Assembly (NCBI RefSeq): GCF_008808095.1
Contig: NZ_CP023396.1
Coordinates: 186,001-250,000 of the forward strand
Direction of reading: 5' to 3'
DNA from: Pseudoalteromonas ruthenica
Lineage (GTDB): Bacteria > Pseudomonadota > Gammaproteobacteria > Enterobacterales > Alteromonadaceae
DNA length: 64,000 bases
In this document: in pieces, positions 46,501-54,745 of the stretch
Position numbering within the stretch: the first letter of the stretch is position 1
Layout of the letters: every line of letters starts with the position of its first letter
Notes under the pieces: generated by a model
What the model was told of the DNA's origin: nothing
The model's database searches: none
Seen by the model: the letters and a program-made list of their open reading frames with translations, nothing else
Translations under genes and position numbers: made by a program

Positions 46501-46554
46501 GCCAGTAGCCTGTGTTAACGCGCTAAGGCTAAACCCGGATGTGATCTGTTTCAT
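43531..46554 (-). CDS. Oar-type TonB-dependent outer-membrane receptor
   Basis: 1007 residues. Long signal region (cleavage near APALAALTGG, about residue 45), then a carboxypeptidase-regulatory-like Ig domain (about 48-130; GGIKGKVIAEQTDQSMAGVTV), plug domain (about 140-270; GQDYRDLLKLVPGVE, ...DRGGAKAVDFNRSGG), and a beta-barrel ending in the outer-membrane signature VQLSVKVEF. Oar-like receptors import large nutrients such as oligosaccharides or peptides. Being next to the murein locus, import of wall fragments is conceivable but unproven. AAGGACGGGG precedes the ATG. Confidence 0.92.
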   Translation of the reverse strand: MKQITSGFSLSALTQATGLALRAPKTALTSTLIAAAFVSAPALAALTGGIKGKVIAEQTDQSMAGVTVIATSNVMPKPRRAVTRADGSYDLPQLKPGTYELTFTNKDGASQRMTVQVLLEQTSKVDVALSMTGSNTEVITVTGSRLYRQGNSSLTNSLGESAIEGVPIGQDYRDLLKLVPGVELSENSILGPSAGGSGVDNSYGFDGVNVSLPMFGNLASEPSTHDIEYVTMDRGGAKAVDFNRSGGFAINTVSKSGTDEFRGGVEYKVQPKSLVASPVGEESYELDKSWLTASLGGPLIEDTLYFYTSYYRPEEERSNKGTAYGEVKNYKSVRDEYFGKLTWAPTDDLLFNISQRMSEKTLEGDSIGQFEADSVSVGGQTDQDIFTVDGSWLVGSATTLSFQYSKFELESGSRPDTELSVQPSLSAQLDINNLEQMGYFSVPTPLDADSGYTAEQIAAFNSAANTLIEQYGYSENGVKKGGGGVGAYYRYDSQDFYRDSFELALDHEFSWGDSYHTLHFGGQWSEGEEVLTRLSNGWGRIEYVGGLDESLEQGSSTPVIYRAFVEQMSLVDNQGDTVPSIISSTETLNFEINDTIEIGDWTYNIGVMFSQDTYYGQGLRAKSGTVSGYELAPGNKYQMYQTDWADMVQPRLGVTWNYAGEDSVFANFAMYNPDTSSLARAASWDRNTRGEQEIEFDSNGNIIYAEPRGGSSGKAFEKGLKPRRINEFTVGTTKYIGSDLVVRAHVRHRRGMHFWEDMPNNARLTDYSGLDVPGIPADIAEQGLFIDNLDAIREEIGGSSYVIAEVPGGETKYWEASLEAEYMGDNTYVNASYVWSHYYGNFDQDNTTATNDANNFVGSSFYGDGRGRYPWDYRYGTLAGDKPHLFKVYGYYTTPWDANVGAYFVFQSGKPWEKWHGTPYGYASDTSRYAEPAGSRRSASHWQLDLNYTQEFTVYNDVAMQFRADIFNVFDRQTGYNNNPYFDDENFAEPRQYYSPRRVQLSVKVEF

Positions 46555-46797
46555 TGTATCCCCGTCCTTATAATAAATTATTTATCGGTTGGACTTTTTA
46601 CCCTGTGATGTATAAGAGCAACGTCAAATGTTGCTTAACTATTAAACAAGTGTTGCTATCATTAATCAAGAATAAAATTTTCTAACTATTCTTTAAAGTA
46701 AAAATAAAATATATAAAAAGGAGTCGCGCTTAAGCACCTGAGGTGCCCCTGGGCTTCTGTAGGTTATCTATATAAAAGTTATAAGTATGAATTGATT
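46555..46797. other. AT-rich leader/promoter region of the TonB receptor gene
   Basis: Very AT-rich between the receptor start and the lysA end. It contains a degenerate inverted repeat AAGAATA...TATTCTT (46669-46694), similar to the candidate MurR half-sites with one base changed in each arm. No ORF seen. Confidence 0.4.
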
Positions 46798-46819
46798 AGA
46801 GCCAAGTAGGCTTGGCTCT
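46798..46819. repeat. 9-bp perfect hairpin after lysA
   Basis: AGAGCCAAG-TAGG-CTTGGCTCT, five bases past the lysA stop. Likely lysA transcript end although no strong T-run follows. Confidence 0.6.
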
Positions 46820-46823
46820 ATGG

Positions 46824-48086
46824 CTATAACCAAGAGGGCAGGGAATCCATGGCAATAAGAGTATCGTAATCGATACGCTCGCGAATAATACTGTATTGAT
46901 CATCCTTTACCAGTACTTCTGGAGCATTAAGGCGGGAATTGTAATGTGAGGCCATCACTGCACCATAGGCGCCTGCGCCCATAATCGCTACCAAATCGCC
47001 ACTTTGGCACTGGCCAATGGTGCGGCCTTTGGCAAAAGTGTCCCCCGTTTCACACACCGGACCGACAATATCATAAGTGACCTTTTGTGTTTGCTCGGTG
47101 ACCGTGACAATGTGATGATAGGCATCGTACATACTGGGACGAATAAGGTCATTCATGGCCGCATCTAAAATTAAAAAGTGACGCTGTTGTCCGGTTTTCA
47201 CATACTCAACGCGTGACACTAACACCCCGGCATTGCCAAGTATTGAACGCCCCGGCTCGACGATAATTTTGCAACCAAGGTGGCCTAAATGGGCTTTGGC
47301 AAAGCTAGCATAGGTGGTGATATCTGGCTCTTGGGATTGCTCTCCATAGTTGATCCCGAGCCCGCCGCCAATATCGATGACCTGAATATCAATACCGTGA
47401 TGCTGCAAGCTTGTCACCAGGTCAGCAACTTTACTAAAGGCCTGGTCAAACGGGGTCAGCTCGGTTAACTGCGAGCCGATATGCACGTCAACACCACTCA
47501 CCTCGATGCCCGGCAGATTGGCGGCCCGTTTATACAGCGCAGGGGCTAAGTCGATGGCGATACCGAATTTATTCTCGGCCATTCCCGTGGTGATTTTGGC
47601 ATGGGTCTTGGCTTCAACATCCGGGTTAACACGAATCGAGACCCGCGCGCGTTTGCCCATGCTCTGTGCTTGTTCGCTGATGCGCATCAGCTCCGGTTCG
47701 GATTCTACGTTGAACTGTAAAATGTCCTGCGCCAAAGCGTAGCGTATTTCAGCAACACTTTTGCCTACGCCGGCAAAGACGATTTTATCAGCGCTGATCC
47801 CGGCGGCTAGGGCACGCCGTATTTCGCCTTCAGAGACGGTGTCGGCACCGGCGCCTAAACGCGCTAAGGTCGCCAATATTGCCTGATTGGAGTTGGCTTT
47901 TACGGCATAACAAATTAAGCTATCCAACCCTGCAAATGCGTCACTGTAGCGCTGGTAATTGCTGGCAATCGCTTTACTGGAATAACAGTAAAAGGGCGTT
48001 GGCACCTGCTGAGCAAGCGCTTCTATAGCAAGGCCTTCGACTTGCATTTGCTGACCCACGTAGGGGAAGTAGGGAAGTGGATGCAT
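46824..48086 (-). CDS. lysA: Diaminopimelate decarboxylase
   Basis: Last step of lysine synthesis: meso-DAP to L-lysine plus CO2. 420 residues: PLP-binding Lys in LICYAVKANSNQ, GADTVSEGEIRRALAAG, GVDVHIGSQ, QVIDIGGGLG, FVGPVCE-type substrate motif DIVGPVCETGDTFAKG and a C-terminal SHYNSR. Divergent from an NhaC-family gene with 91 bases between starts. Its proximity to a peptidoglycan-use locus, which releases DAP peptides, is suggestive but the enzyme is a normal housekeeping one. Confidence 0.95.
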   Translation of the reverse strand: MHPLPYFPYVGQQMQVEGLAIEALAQQVPTPFYCYSSKAIASNYQRYSDAFAGLDSLICYAVKANSNQAILATLARLGAGADTVSEGEIRRALAAGISADKIVFAGVGKSVAEIRYALAQDILQFNVESEPELMRISEQAQSMGKRARVSIRVNPDVEAKTHAKITTGMAENKFGIAIDLAPALYKRAANLPGIEVSGVDVHIGSQLTELTPFDQAFSKVADLVTSLQHHGIDIQVIDIGGGLGINYGEQSQEPDITTYASFAKAHLGHLGCKIIVEPGRSILGNAGVLVSRVEYVKTGQQRHFLILDAAMNDLIRPSMYDAYHHIVTVTEQTQKVTYDIVGPVCETGDTFAKGRTIGQCQSGDLVAIMGAGAYGAVMASHYNSRLNAPEVLVKDDQYSIIRERIDYDTLIAMDSLPSWL

Positions 48087-48177
48087 AACTAAAAAATTAC
48101 AGTAAATTTAAAATTAATTGAATAATCTATGCTCATTTGCAAGACTATTCAAGCTTTATAAGAACAAGGATAACAAC

Positions 48178-49551
48178 ATGTCTTGGTATTCCATTTTGCC
48201 GCCGTTGATTGCCATTGCAATCGTATTTTGGCGCAAAGAGGTCATAATGGCGCTGTTAGTCGCGGTGGCCTCTTCGGAGTTTTTGCTTGCACTCCAGGGT
48301 GACGGTAACACACTTTTCTTCACTTTTATTAATACTATAGAACGTGTGGTGGCAACGGCGTCCTCTGCGGGTAATAGTCGCGCGCTGTTATTCAGTATTC
48401 TTATCGGTGCACTGCTTGCCTACATTCGCGAGTCTGGCGGGGTGGCGGCAACCGTAAATCTGTTAATAGGCAAAGGGGTGGCAAAGTCAAAGCGGCAGGT
48501 GGGCTTTTTAACCATGTTTTCCGGTATTGCCGTATTTATCGAGTCAAACCTCAGTGTCTTAACTGCGGGGATCCTCTCACGCGGGCTATTCGATAAATTT
48601 AAAATGAGCCGGGCGCGTCTGGCCTATATTATTGATAGCACCAGTGCCCCAGTGTGTATCTTAATCCTGCTTAATGGCTGGGGCGCTTATGTGCTTGGGC
48701 TATTAGAAAACTATGAGCTGGAGCAGTCTGCGGTGTCTATTTTATGGGGCAGCATTGGTTATAACTTTTATGCCATTATCGCCTTATTGATCGTGGCCTA
48801 CACTATCGCCTTCGATAAAGTACACGGACCAATGAAAGTGGCCGAGCAAAAGCTGGAGCGCTTAGAGGTTAACGAAACAGCGGACAAAGGCACTAAAGCA
48901 CGCTTTATGTTGGTGCCCTTGGCGACATTGATTGTTTCTATGGTTGGCTTTATGTTCTGGACTGGTAATGGTGATATTGCCAGCGGCAGCGGCTCGAAAT
49001 CGGTGTTGTATGCAACTATTTTAGCCTGTGTTGTTGCTTATTTCTTACTGAGCTCAAGCCGCCAATTCAGCCATCACCAATTGGTGGACATGGGCTTTAA
49101 AGGCATGGGAGAGTTATTACCATTGGTGGCAATAGTGTTGCTATCGATGACCTTGGGCGCGAGTTTAAAAGAACTCGGTACAGGGGTGTTTGTTGCTTCA
49201 CTGGTAGGCGATTACCTGCCGTTGGTATTGGTGGTGCCAATGCTGTTTGTAACCGGCGCGGTGATCTCCTTTACCACCGGCACCTCGTGGGGCACATTTG
49301 CTATTTTAATACCCATAGGTGTGCCGCTGATCCAAGCGTTAGGATTACCGCCTTCATTGGTGATAGCCGCTATTTTAGGGGGTGGCGTGTTCGGCGATCA
49401 CTGCTCACCAATTTCTGATACCAGTGCGGTGTCTGCCATTGCTTCGGGCTCCGATCTGCTTACTCACGTAAAAACGCAAATGCCTTATGCTTTATTCGGC
49501 GGTGCGTTAACTTTTATTGCTTACCTATTGGTGAGTTTCATCGTTATTTAA
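48178..49551 (+). CDS. NhaC-family transporter, possible lysine transporter
   Basis: 457 residues with about 11 membrane helices of the NhaC Na+/H+ antiporter superfamily (GVAATVNLLIGKGVAKSKR, DSTSAPVCILILLNGWGAY, SFTTGTSWGTFAILIPIGVPL, GGGVFGDHCSPISDTSAVSA). Some NhaC members (LysW) were predicted as lysine transporters in gammaproteobacteria, and divergence from lysA supports a lysine or DAP-related substrate here (inference). Start MSWYSILPP at 48178 has AAGGA upstream. The gap shows no lysine riboswitch. Confidence 0.85.
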   Translation: MSWYSILPPLIAIAIVFWRKEVIMALLVAVASSEFLLALQGDGNTLFFTFINTIERVVATASSAGNSRALLFSILIGALLAYIRESGGVAATVNLLIGKGVAKSKRQVGFLTMFSGIAVFIESNLSVLTAGILSRGLFDKFKMSRARLAYIIDSTSAPVCILILLNGWGAYVLGLLENYELEQSAVSILWGSIGYNFYAIIALLIVAYTIAFDKVHGPMKVAEQKLERLEVNETADKGTKARFMLVPLATLIVSMVGFMFWTGNGDIASGSGSKSVLYATILACVVAYFLLSSSRQFSHHQLVDMGFKGMGELLPLVAIVLLSMTLGASLKELGTGVFVASLVGDYLPLVLVVPMLFVTGAVISFTTGTSWGTFAILIPIGVPLIQALGLPPSLVIAAILGGGVFGDHCSPISDTSAVSAIASGSDLLTHVKTQMPYALFGGALTFIAYLLVSFIVI

Positions 49552-49622
49552 CACCTAGGCCCATAGCCGATGACTGTGGGCCAGTGTTTATCCATAAGTG
49601 ATAGTACTTTGCTCGCAGCGCT

Positions 49623-49631
49623 TGCTATAAT
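49623..49631 (+). promoter_or_regulatory. Extended -10 promoter of the DUF3087 gene
   Basis: TGCTATAAT (extended -10 with perfect TATAAT), 31 bases before the start codon; no good -35. Confidence 0.65.
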
Positions 49632-49661
49632 CGCTGCGTTTTTATATCTGTGGTTGCCCTT

Positions 49662-50168
49662 ATGAAGTTACAGCAAATCGATAAAGCGCGTTATAGAAAG
49701 CATTTAAACCGAGTTTTAGTTGCCTGTATTGGTGCCTTGGTCTTGGGGAGTCTCGGCATTGCGCGATTACTGATTATCGCTTTTCCCAGTGCATCCGGCA
49801 GTCATTTTCACTGGAACTTGATCGGCGTGATTATCACCTGTGCGGCCATTGCCTTGGTGCTTAAACGTGTGCAACACCACCCGTATTTGCGAGAAGTGCT
49901 GTATGTATGGCACTTAAAACAGGCGCTGAATCAGATCACGCGCCGCCTGCGTAAAATTAAGGCGGCGGCGGAGCAAGGCAATGTCGAGGCCATGCATGCC
50001 TTGCAGTTCAGTTATTCTGGTTCGCGCCAGCTTTGGCAACTTGACGATAACACCATCACCATGGACGAATTAGCTCTGGAGCAGGCCAAACTTGACACCT
50101 TAGCCGAACGTTACCAAGTTGAGCCCAGCGCGGAGCGTTATCACAGCAGCACCCTTAAGCAATTTTAA
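49662..50168 (+). CDS. DUF3087-like membrane protein
   Basis: 168 residues. Two membrane helices (about 17-45 and 50-68) and a cytoplasmic C-terminal part with a Lys/Arg helix (LKQALNQITRRLRKIKAAAEQGN) then acidic segments. It matches my recollection of DUF3087, a gammaproteobacterial family of unknown function. Start at 49662; ORF codons before it overlap the promoter. Convergent with the following minus-strand gene, seven bases apart. Confidence 0.7.
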   Translation: MKLQQIDKARYRKHLNRVLVACIGALVLGSLGIARLLIIAFPSASGSHFHWNLIGVIITCAAIALVLKRVQHHPYLREVLYVWHLKQALNQITRRLRKIKAAAEQGNVEAMHALQFSYSGSRQLWQLDDNTITMDELALEQAKLDTLAERYQVEPSAERYHSSTLKQF

Positions 50169-50174
50169 GCTTGG

Positions 50175-50873
50175 CTAAGCACACTTAGGTGTGCCCGCTT
50201 GGCCTACCTTGCGAAGCGCTAATAGCAGTGCGTTAATAATCGCACACAGTGCCCAAATAGCCCACCAAGGGGTATCCCAGGCAAAGGTATAGCGCAGCAA
50301 AGCCAGTACCGCGAAATAGCTGATCACCGAATATTGTAACCACAGGCCAAACTGATGGTTGAAGTGCGTTGGTGCATAAAGCACAGCTTTGCGGCCAAGG
50401 TGTAAGCTAGCGACTGCCAAGAGCGCGACCACCAGACCCACTATCACAAATGACAACCACACCATCCACTGCGCCCAGTCGATGACTTGTGCAGATTTAG
50501 CCGGCCCAGACCATAGCGCATCCCAACTAACAGTAACGATCAGTGCCGCACTCAGTAATTTGGAGTCTATACTAGGGGCGTGCTCGCTATTGCTGCGATA
50601 CTCACTGAGCAAGTAATAACCTACAAATATGAATGCGATAACTCCGACAATTGGAGTGAGTACGGGGACTTGCTGCACGCTAAAATAAGCCGCGAGGTAA
50701 CCAAGCATAGGAAACACCGTATGTGTAAGTGTGACCCCCGCTATCCAAGTGAATACACTACGCCGGCTCGTGAGCTGCTTGGCTTGGGTTAGGGTGGCGA
50801 TGGCGACATCAGCACTAATTCCTAAGCCCATGAGCAGACTTGCTAATACAAAAGCTTCTATGGGTGTGCCCAT
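50175..50873 (-). CDS. Six-helix membrane protein, LysE/MntP-like
   Basis: 232 residues with about six helices. LLMGLGISADVAIATLTQAKQ near the N-terminus and VSWDALWSGPAKSAQV mid-protein resemble the paired Asp-containing repeats of MntP-type exporters, but similarity is weak. The ATG overlaps the stop of the upstream CxxCH lipoprotein gene (TGATG), so it is the last gene of that operon. Substrate unknown. Confidence 0.6.
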   Translation of the reverse strand: MGTPIEAFVLASLLMGLGISADVAIATLTQAKQLTSRRSVFTWIAGVTLTHTVFPMLGYLAAYFSVQQVPVLTPIVGVIAFIFVGYYLLSEYRSNSEHAPSIDSKLLSAALIVTVSWDALWSGPAKSAQVIDWAQWMVWLSFVIVGLVVALLAVASLHLGRKAVLYAPTHFNHQFGLWLQYSVISYFAVLALLRYTFAWDTPWWAIWALCAIINALLLALRKVGQAGTPKCA

Positions 50874-52579
50874 CACTCACTCTCCTGAACAGTGGGCGTG
50901 CGGGCTTCATCGCGTAGCTGAGCATGCTCCCAGTCTAGGCGCATATCCCATACGTACCGATGTTGCTCTTCGAGTGGCGCCTGGGATTCATCTACTTGCT
51001 GTAATACGTTAGTGGCCTTGGCAATGGTTGCATCACGGCCAAATAAATAGCTCTGCTCAGCGACAATTGTGCGATACGCTTTATTTAGGTCCAGTGCTCG
51101 GCGCGGTGAGGGAGTGATCAACTCGTAAATGCTGTCGATGGCTGTCACCTTAGCTTTATTCACACTGCCATCTGAGTTGAACCAACGTCGCAGCATTTCT
51201 TTGTTCTGTCGGAACTCATCGCCACCTCCCACTCGTTGAAGGTAAGTTAAAAACTCGCCTTGGGTTTCACCAATGTTGGGTGCATCGTGCATACTTGCCA
51301 AGTTTATATAGCCCCAACCTTCTCGTCCTGTGACTTTGCGTGGAAAGGAAAAGGTTTGATCAAACGTCGCTCCCACGGTTTTATGGCAGCCGTTGCAAAA
51401 TGCCATTTCCTGGATATTTTGGTGGCGTAGTTGCCCTTGCTCATCTTCGATATAGCCATTGATGGTCCACCCAAACATATTATTAATGCCTTTATCACCC
51501 AATGGTCGAGTGCGTGGCAGTTTCTCGAAGTGCTTCTCTTTCGCCTCACTGTAATAGAAAGAAGCCAAGCGTGCTTTTGATTTAAAGTTGTGTTTGCGCA
51601 TGTAGCGTACTTCTTTCATGCGTGGTGCATTATAAATACGCCCTTGTGGGTCCACGCCAATGTAACGCACGGTGTGTAAAAACTCAGTATCTTGAGGGTA
51701 GAGCTGGTAAGCCAACTCGATATCTTGGGCATCGCCTAAGTAGTGACTGCGTTTGTTAATAGCGTGTATTTGCTTTTCGAGTCGGTTGTTGCCGTTAAGA
51801 TCTACACCGATCGCTTGCTCGGAGATAGAAGGCGTACTCAATTGCTCTAAGCCCTTAATGGCCATCTCCACAAAGCTGAGGTTGGCAATGTATACATCTT
51901 GATTATATTGCCCGTTAAGTTCACGAAAGGGGGCACCAAGGCGGATCATCACATCACCGGTGGAGCCATTGGTGGGCCAAAAGGTGCTAGGGAAGGGTTT
52001 ATAATTAAACGCAACCCAGTGACTCTTGTCGCGAGCAAAACCAAGCTCATCAAAGGCTTGCTGCGGATAAGCAAGGTTTTGAATATGCGCTATTTCACCT
52101 TGCCACTCGCTGTCGACCTGCAGTTTTTCAATAAATGGCGAATAGTTATCTTCGTTAATCCACTGCTTTATTTCTTCATCGGAAATAGATGCGATCATCT
52201 CACTGCGGTCAATAAATAAATTACGCCAATGATTCTTCATTCCCAAATCCGAGAACTGGTATTCACCTTGCAGATTACCATCATTCATTTGGTTCGGACG
52301 TTTGCTGTCTTGGCGGTCTGTCTGATGACAGGCGTAGCAAGGGTTATGTTTACCTTGTGTTTTAGTGTAGCACTGCGGCGGGATCACCGACTCAGGGTTA
52401 TACACTGCACCATGCTTTAAATAGGCGGTTGCAGGAATTTGCTCTGTGGGCTGGTAGGCAAAGTCTGCGCCCTCACTGGTAGTTGTAGTCGTTAATAATG
52501 GTTGCGTACGCTGTTGTTCCGAGCATGCACACAGCAAAACAGCCAGTGCAAGGGCCAGCGCCGAGTTAAGTTTCATCAT
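50873..52579 (-). CDS. CxxCH-motif (cytochrome c-like) lipoprotein
   Basis: 568 residues. Lipoprotein signal MMKLNSALALALAVLLCAC. Two heme-c-type motifs: CYACH at about 81-85 and CNGCH at about 390, so a periplasm-facing diheme protein is likely. The region between them has no motif I know. It is in an operon with the PhoX/DUF839-like lipoprotein upstream and a membrane protein downstream. Electron transfer linked to that lipoprotein is a possibility (inference). Confidence 0.72.
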   Translation of the reverse strand: MMKLNSALALALAVLLCACSEQQRTQPLLTTTTTSEGADFAYQPTEQIPATAYLKHGAVYNPESVIPPQCYTKTQGKHNPCYACHQTDRQDSKRPNQMNDGNLQGEYQFSDLGMKNHWRNLFIDRSEMIASISDEEIKQWINEDNYSPFIEKLQVDSEWQGEIAHIQNLAYPQQAFDELGFARDKSHWVAFNYKPFPSTFWPTNGSTGDVMIRLGAPFRELNGQYNQDVYIANLSFVEMAIKGLEQLSTPSISEQAIGVDLNGNNRLEKQIHAINKRSHYLGDAQDIELAYQLYPQDTEFLHTVRYIGVDPQGRIYNAPRMKEVRYMRKHNFKSKARLASFYYSEAKEKHFEKLPRTRPLGDKGINNMFGWTINGYIEDEQGQLRHQNIQEMAFCNGCHKTVGATFDQTFSFPRKVTGREGWGYINLASMHDAPNIGETQGEFLTYLQRVGGGDEFRQNKEMLRRWFNSDGSVNKAKVTAIDSIYELITPSPRRALDLNKAYRTIVAEQSYLFGRDATIAKATNVLQQVDESQAPLEEQHRYVWDMRLDWEHAQLRDEARTPTVQESE

Positions 52580-52609
52580 AATTGCACACCGATGGGAAGT
52601 TATGGATAA

Positions 52610-52630
52610 ATGAGGGGGCAGCCCCCTCAT
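52610..52630. repeat. Perfect 21-bp inverted repeat between operon genes
   Basis: ATGAGGGGGC-A-GCCCCCTCAT between the PhoX-like stop and the CxxCH lipoprotein start. Ten-base GC-rich arms; may attenuate or stabilise mRNA between the two genes. Confidence 0.75.
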
Positions 52631-52642
52631 AGAGTGCGAGGA

Positions 52643-54502
52643 TTAGTTGCCCGCTGGGTCGTACAACCAAAGGGTGTTGTTTTCTTGGAATCCATCCTCA
52701 CCGATGATCACGCGACCATCGCGCATGACAATGGTGTTATCTGGTTGTGATAACTGCTCTACGTCACAACGTGCTGCGCCATCAAGACTGCGGCGATAGG
52801 TGGAGCCCATTACCACAGGTTCAATACGGGTGAGGCTGTAGTTGCTATCTATGTGTGCACGATATAAGCCACCACAGTCTTCCACGCGATTGGATAATTG
52901 CATGTCTCCTTCATCGTCAATCATGGTGTTATCGATATCAGCGATACCAATATACATAAACGCTTCGGTGACGATTTCATCAGCAATCATATCTTGGCCA
53001 GTGATTGCTTCCATGACGCGGTCATGATTGATACTAATGCCTTCGAGCTTACGCCACTCTGCGGTGGCTCCTTTTAAGCGAGCTGCTTGGCGAGATTCTA
53101 AAAAGGCCGCTCGGTCATCCATAGGCTCACCAGCGGTAACAGGGCTTCCGCCTTGTGCTTCACTTGGGTAATGAGTGGCGCCATCAGCCCAGGCCTGTAC
53201 GTCAGCCATGCTCATATAGCTGGTTTTACCTGCAACATAATCACTGGTATCAATGCCATCATAATCAGCAATCCAAGCTGCAATTGTGGTGTTATCGCCA
53301 CTGGCCAGAGCCACCCATTCAACATCAAATCCTGTGACCGCTGGGTCACTAAGGCCTTCATCCTGAGTCAATTTTGCCCCGTATAATGTGCCAGCACTCA
53401 AATCTTCCGGGGTATCGGCGACAAATTTAAACAACACCCCACCGGTATCATCTTGTGACGAGTACACGGTTTTTCTATCCGGCATAACCACTGAGTTTTC
53501 ATGCTCATAGCGGCCAATAGTGTAGTGTTTTACCACTTCTGGATTGGCGCTGGTGGGCGCGGTGATTTCAGCAATATAACCATAACGGTAGGGGTTAGGG
53601 AAATCCGGTGCTGTAAGCATCTCAAGACCATCGGTACTGGTGTCTGCTGGGTCATTCCAGCTGGCATCGGTGGTTGAGTCAACGCTTGAGCGCACAATCC
53701 ACTCTTCTGAGGTTAATGGGGTGCCCCAAGGAGACACTGAGCCAAAGCAGTTAGCTGCGGTGCCCCAAACATTATCGAAATCAACCATCATGGCTTCAGC
53801 GATTGACCAAGTACCTTGAGTATTTTTGCTTAGCTTTAAGCGGCTAACTCCCCCAGGGTATGACTCCCAGTTCGTGAATAAGTAGCCCTCATTGTCGCTA
53901 GTAGGGATAAAGCCGTTAAAATCTGGGTTTTCATTCTCAATAATTTTCTCATCACCGACCATGGAGTAATGTACACCTAACCCACCGGGCAAGCCTTTAT
54001 CACCTAAATCAGCAAAGGTATCACCGGTCTGGCCTAATACTTGGTATTGGCCAACCGCTGATACTACGGTTTGACGCTCATAATCCGATTCTGGCACTGG
54101 TGAGCTAACGATATTTTTTGGCAGTTGGTTGAAGTTTACGCCCGCTAGTACGCCTACGGTACCACGATTAATAGCGCGGCCATTGAACTCATCCATGGCG
54201 GCATTGGTGTCATCAGGGTGCTGAACATTGAAAAACAAATCGCCCTGACGAGTTAAGAATGCCCCGGTCACTTCAGCTCCAGCAGGTACTGTTGCCAAGC
54301 GTGTTAATTTACCACTTGCTTGTGCATTTGCGCCGTCTTCGCCACTTGCTCCATCTTGGCCATCGGCGCCATCCTGTCCAGCTGGGCCTTGTTCACCAAC
54401 CGGGCCTTGCGGACCTTGTTCACCGTCGTCGCCATCGCAGGCTGCCAACGCTAAGACCATGGAAGCAGTCAAAAAAGATAATTTTAGCTTAGTATTAAGC
54501 AT
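52643..54502 (-). CDS. PhoX/DUF839-like lipoprotein with collagen-like segment
   Basis: 619 residues. Lipobox LAAC at Cys22, then a Gly-X-Y repeat run (about residues 27-60; GPQGPVGEQGPAGQDGADG and on) and a large beta-propeller-like domain of the PhoX/DUF839 type (ALTRQGDLFFNVQHPD-like start, GYLFTNWESYPGGVSRL, GRYEHENSVVMPDRKTVYSSQDDTGG, LEGISINHDR, ADIDNTM, GEDGFQENNTLW). PhoX enzymes are Ca/Fe phosphatases; I cannot confirm the metal ligands. The collagen-like stalk probably lifts the domain off the outer membrane. Confidence 0.85.
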   Translation of the reverse strand: MLNTKLKLSFLTASMVLALAACDGDDGEQGPQGPVGEQGPAGQDGADGQDGASGEDGANAQASGKLTRLATVPAGAEVTGAFLTRQGDLFFNVQHPDDTNAAMDEFNGRAINRGTVGVLAGVNFNQLPKNIVSSPVPESDYERQTVVSAVGQYQVLGQTGDTFADLGDKGLPGGLGVHYSMVGDEKIIENENPDFNGFIPTSDNEGYLFTNWESYPGGVSRLKLSKNTQGTWSIAEAMMVDFDNVWGTAANCFGSVSPWGTPLTSEEWIVRSSVDSTTDASWNDPADTSTDGLEMLTAPDFPNPYRYGYIAEITAPTSANPEVVKHYTIGRYEHENSVVMPDRKTVYSSQDDTGGVLFKFVADTPEDLSAGTLYGAKLTQDEGLSDPAVTGFDVEWVALASGDNTTIAAWIADYDGIDTSDYVAGKTSYMSMADVQAWADGATHYPSEAQGGSPVTAGEPMDDRAAFLESRQAARLKGATAEWRKLEGISINHDRVMEAITGQDMIADEIVTEAFMYIGIADIDNTMIDDEGDMQLSNRVEDCGGLYRAHIDSNYSLTRIEPVVMGSTYRRSLDGAARCDVEQLSQPDNTIVMRDGRVIIGEDGFQENNTLWLYDPAGN

Positions 54503-54745
54503 GTGAAACGCCCCTTCACTTATAGTTATTTAATCAATGTTGCAGTCGATACTGCGACCTAAGGTCTCGCTGCAGCGATATAATTGCCTGTTGAAAGCGG
54601 GGCTTATACTAGGGAGCGGTTATTGCAAAGTGATGGACAAAAGAAGACCTTTTTATGGTACTTATAATACATTAATGTGACTTTATAACGTTTTTGTAGA
54701 GAGGTATCCGCATCCGCTATATCAAAATAGAGGCGCTGAGTTTAG
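54503..54745. other. Intergenic region upstream of the PhoX-like gene
   Basis: Holds the promoter side of the PhoX-like operon and the end of the cyclase gene. I looked for a Pho box (CTGTCAT repeats) and found none convincing. Confidence 0.4.

Noticed and set aside
48087..48177. Lysine riboswitch between lysA and the NhaC-family gene
   Set aside because: The 91-bp gap is too short and AT-rich and lacks the conserved L-box helices.
54503..54745. Pho box upstream of the PhoX-like gene
   Set aside because: No tandem CTGTCAT-type repeats could be found.
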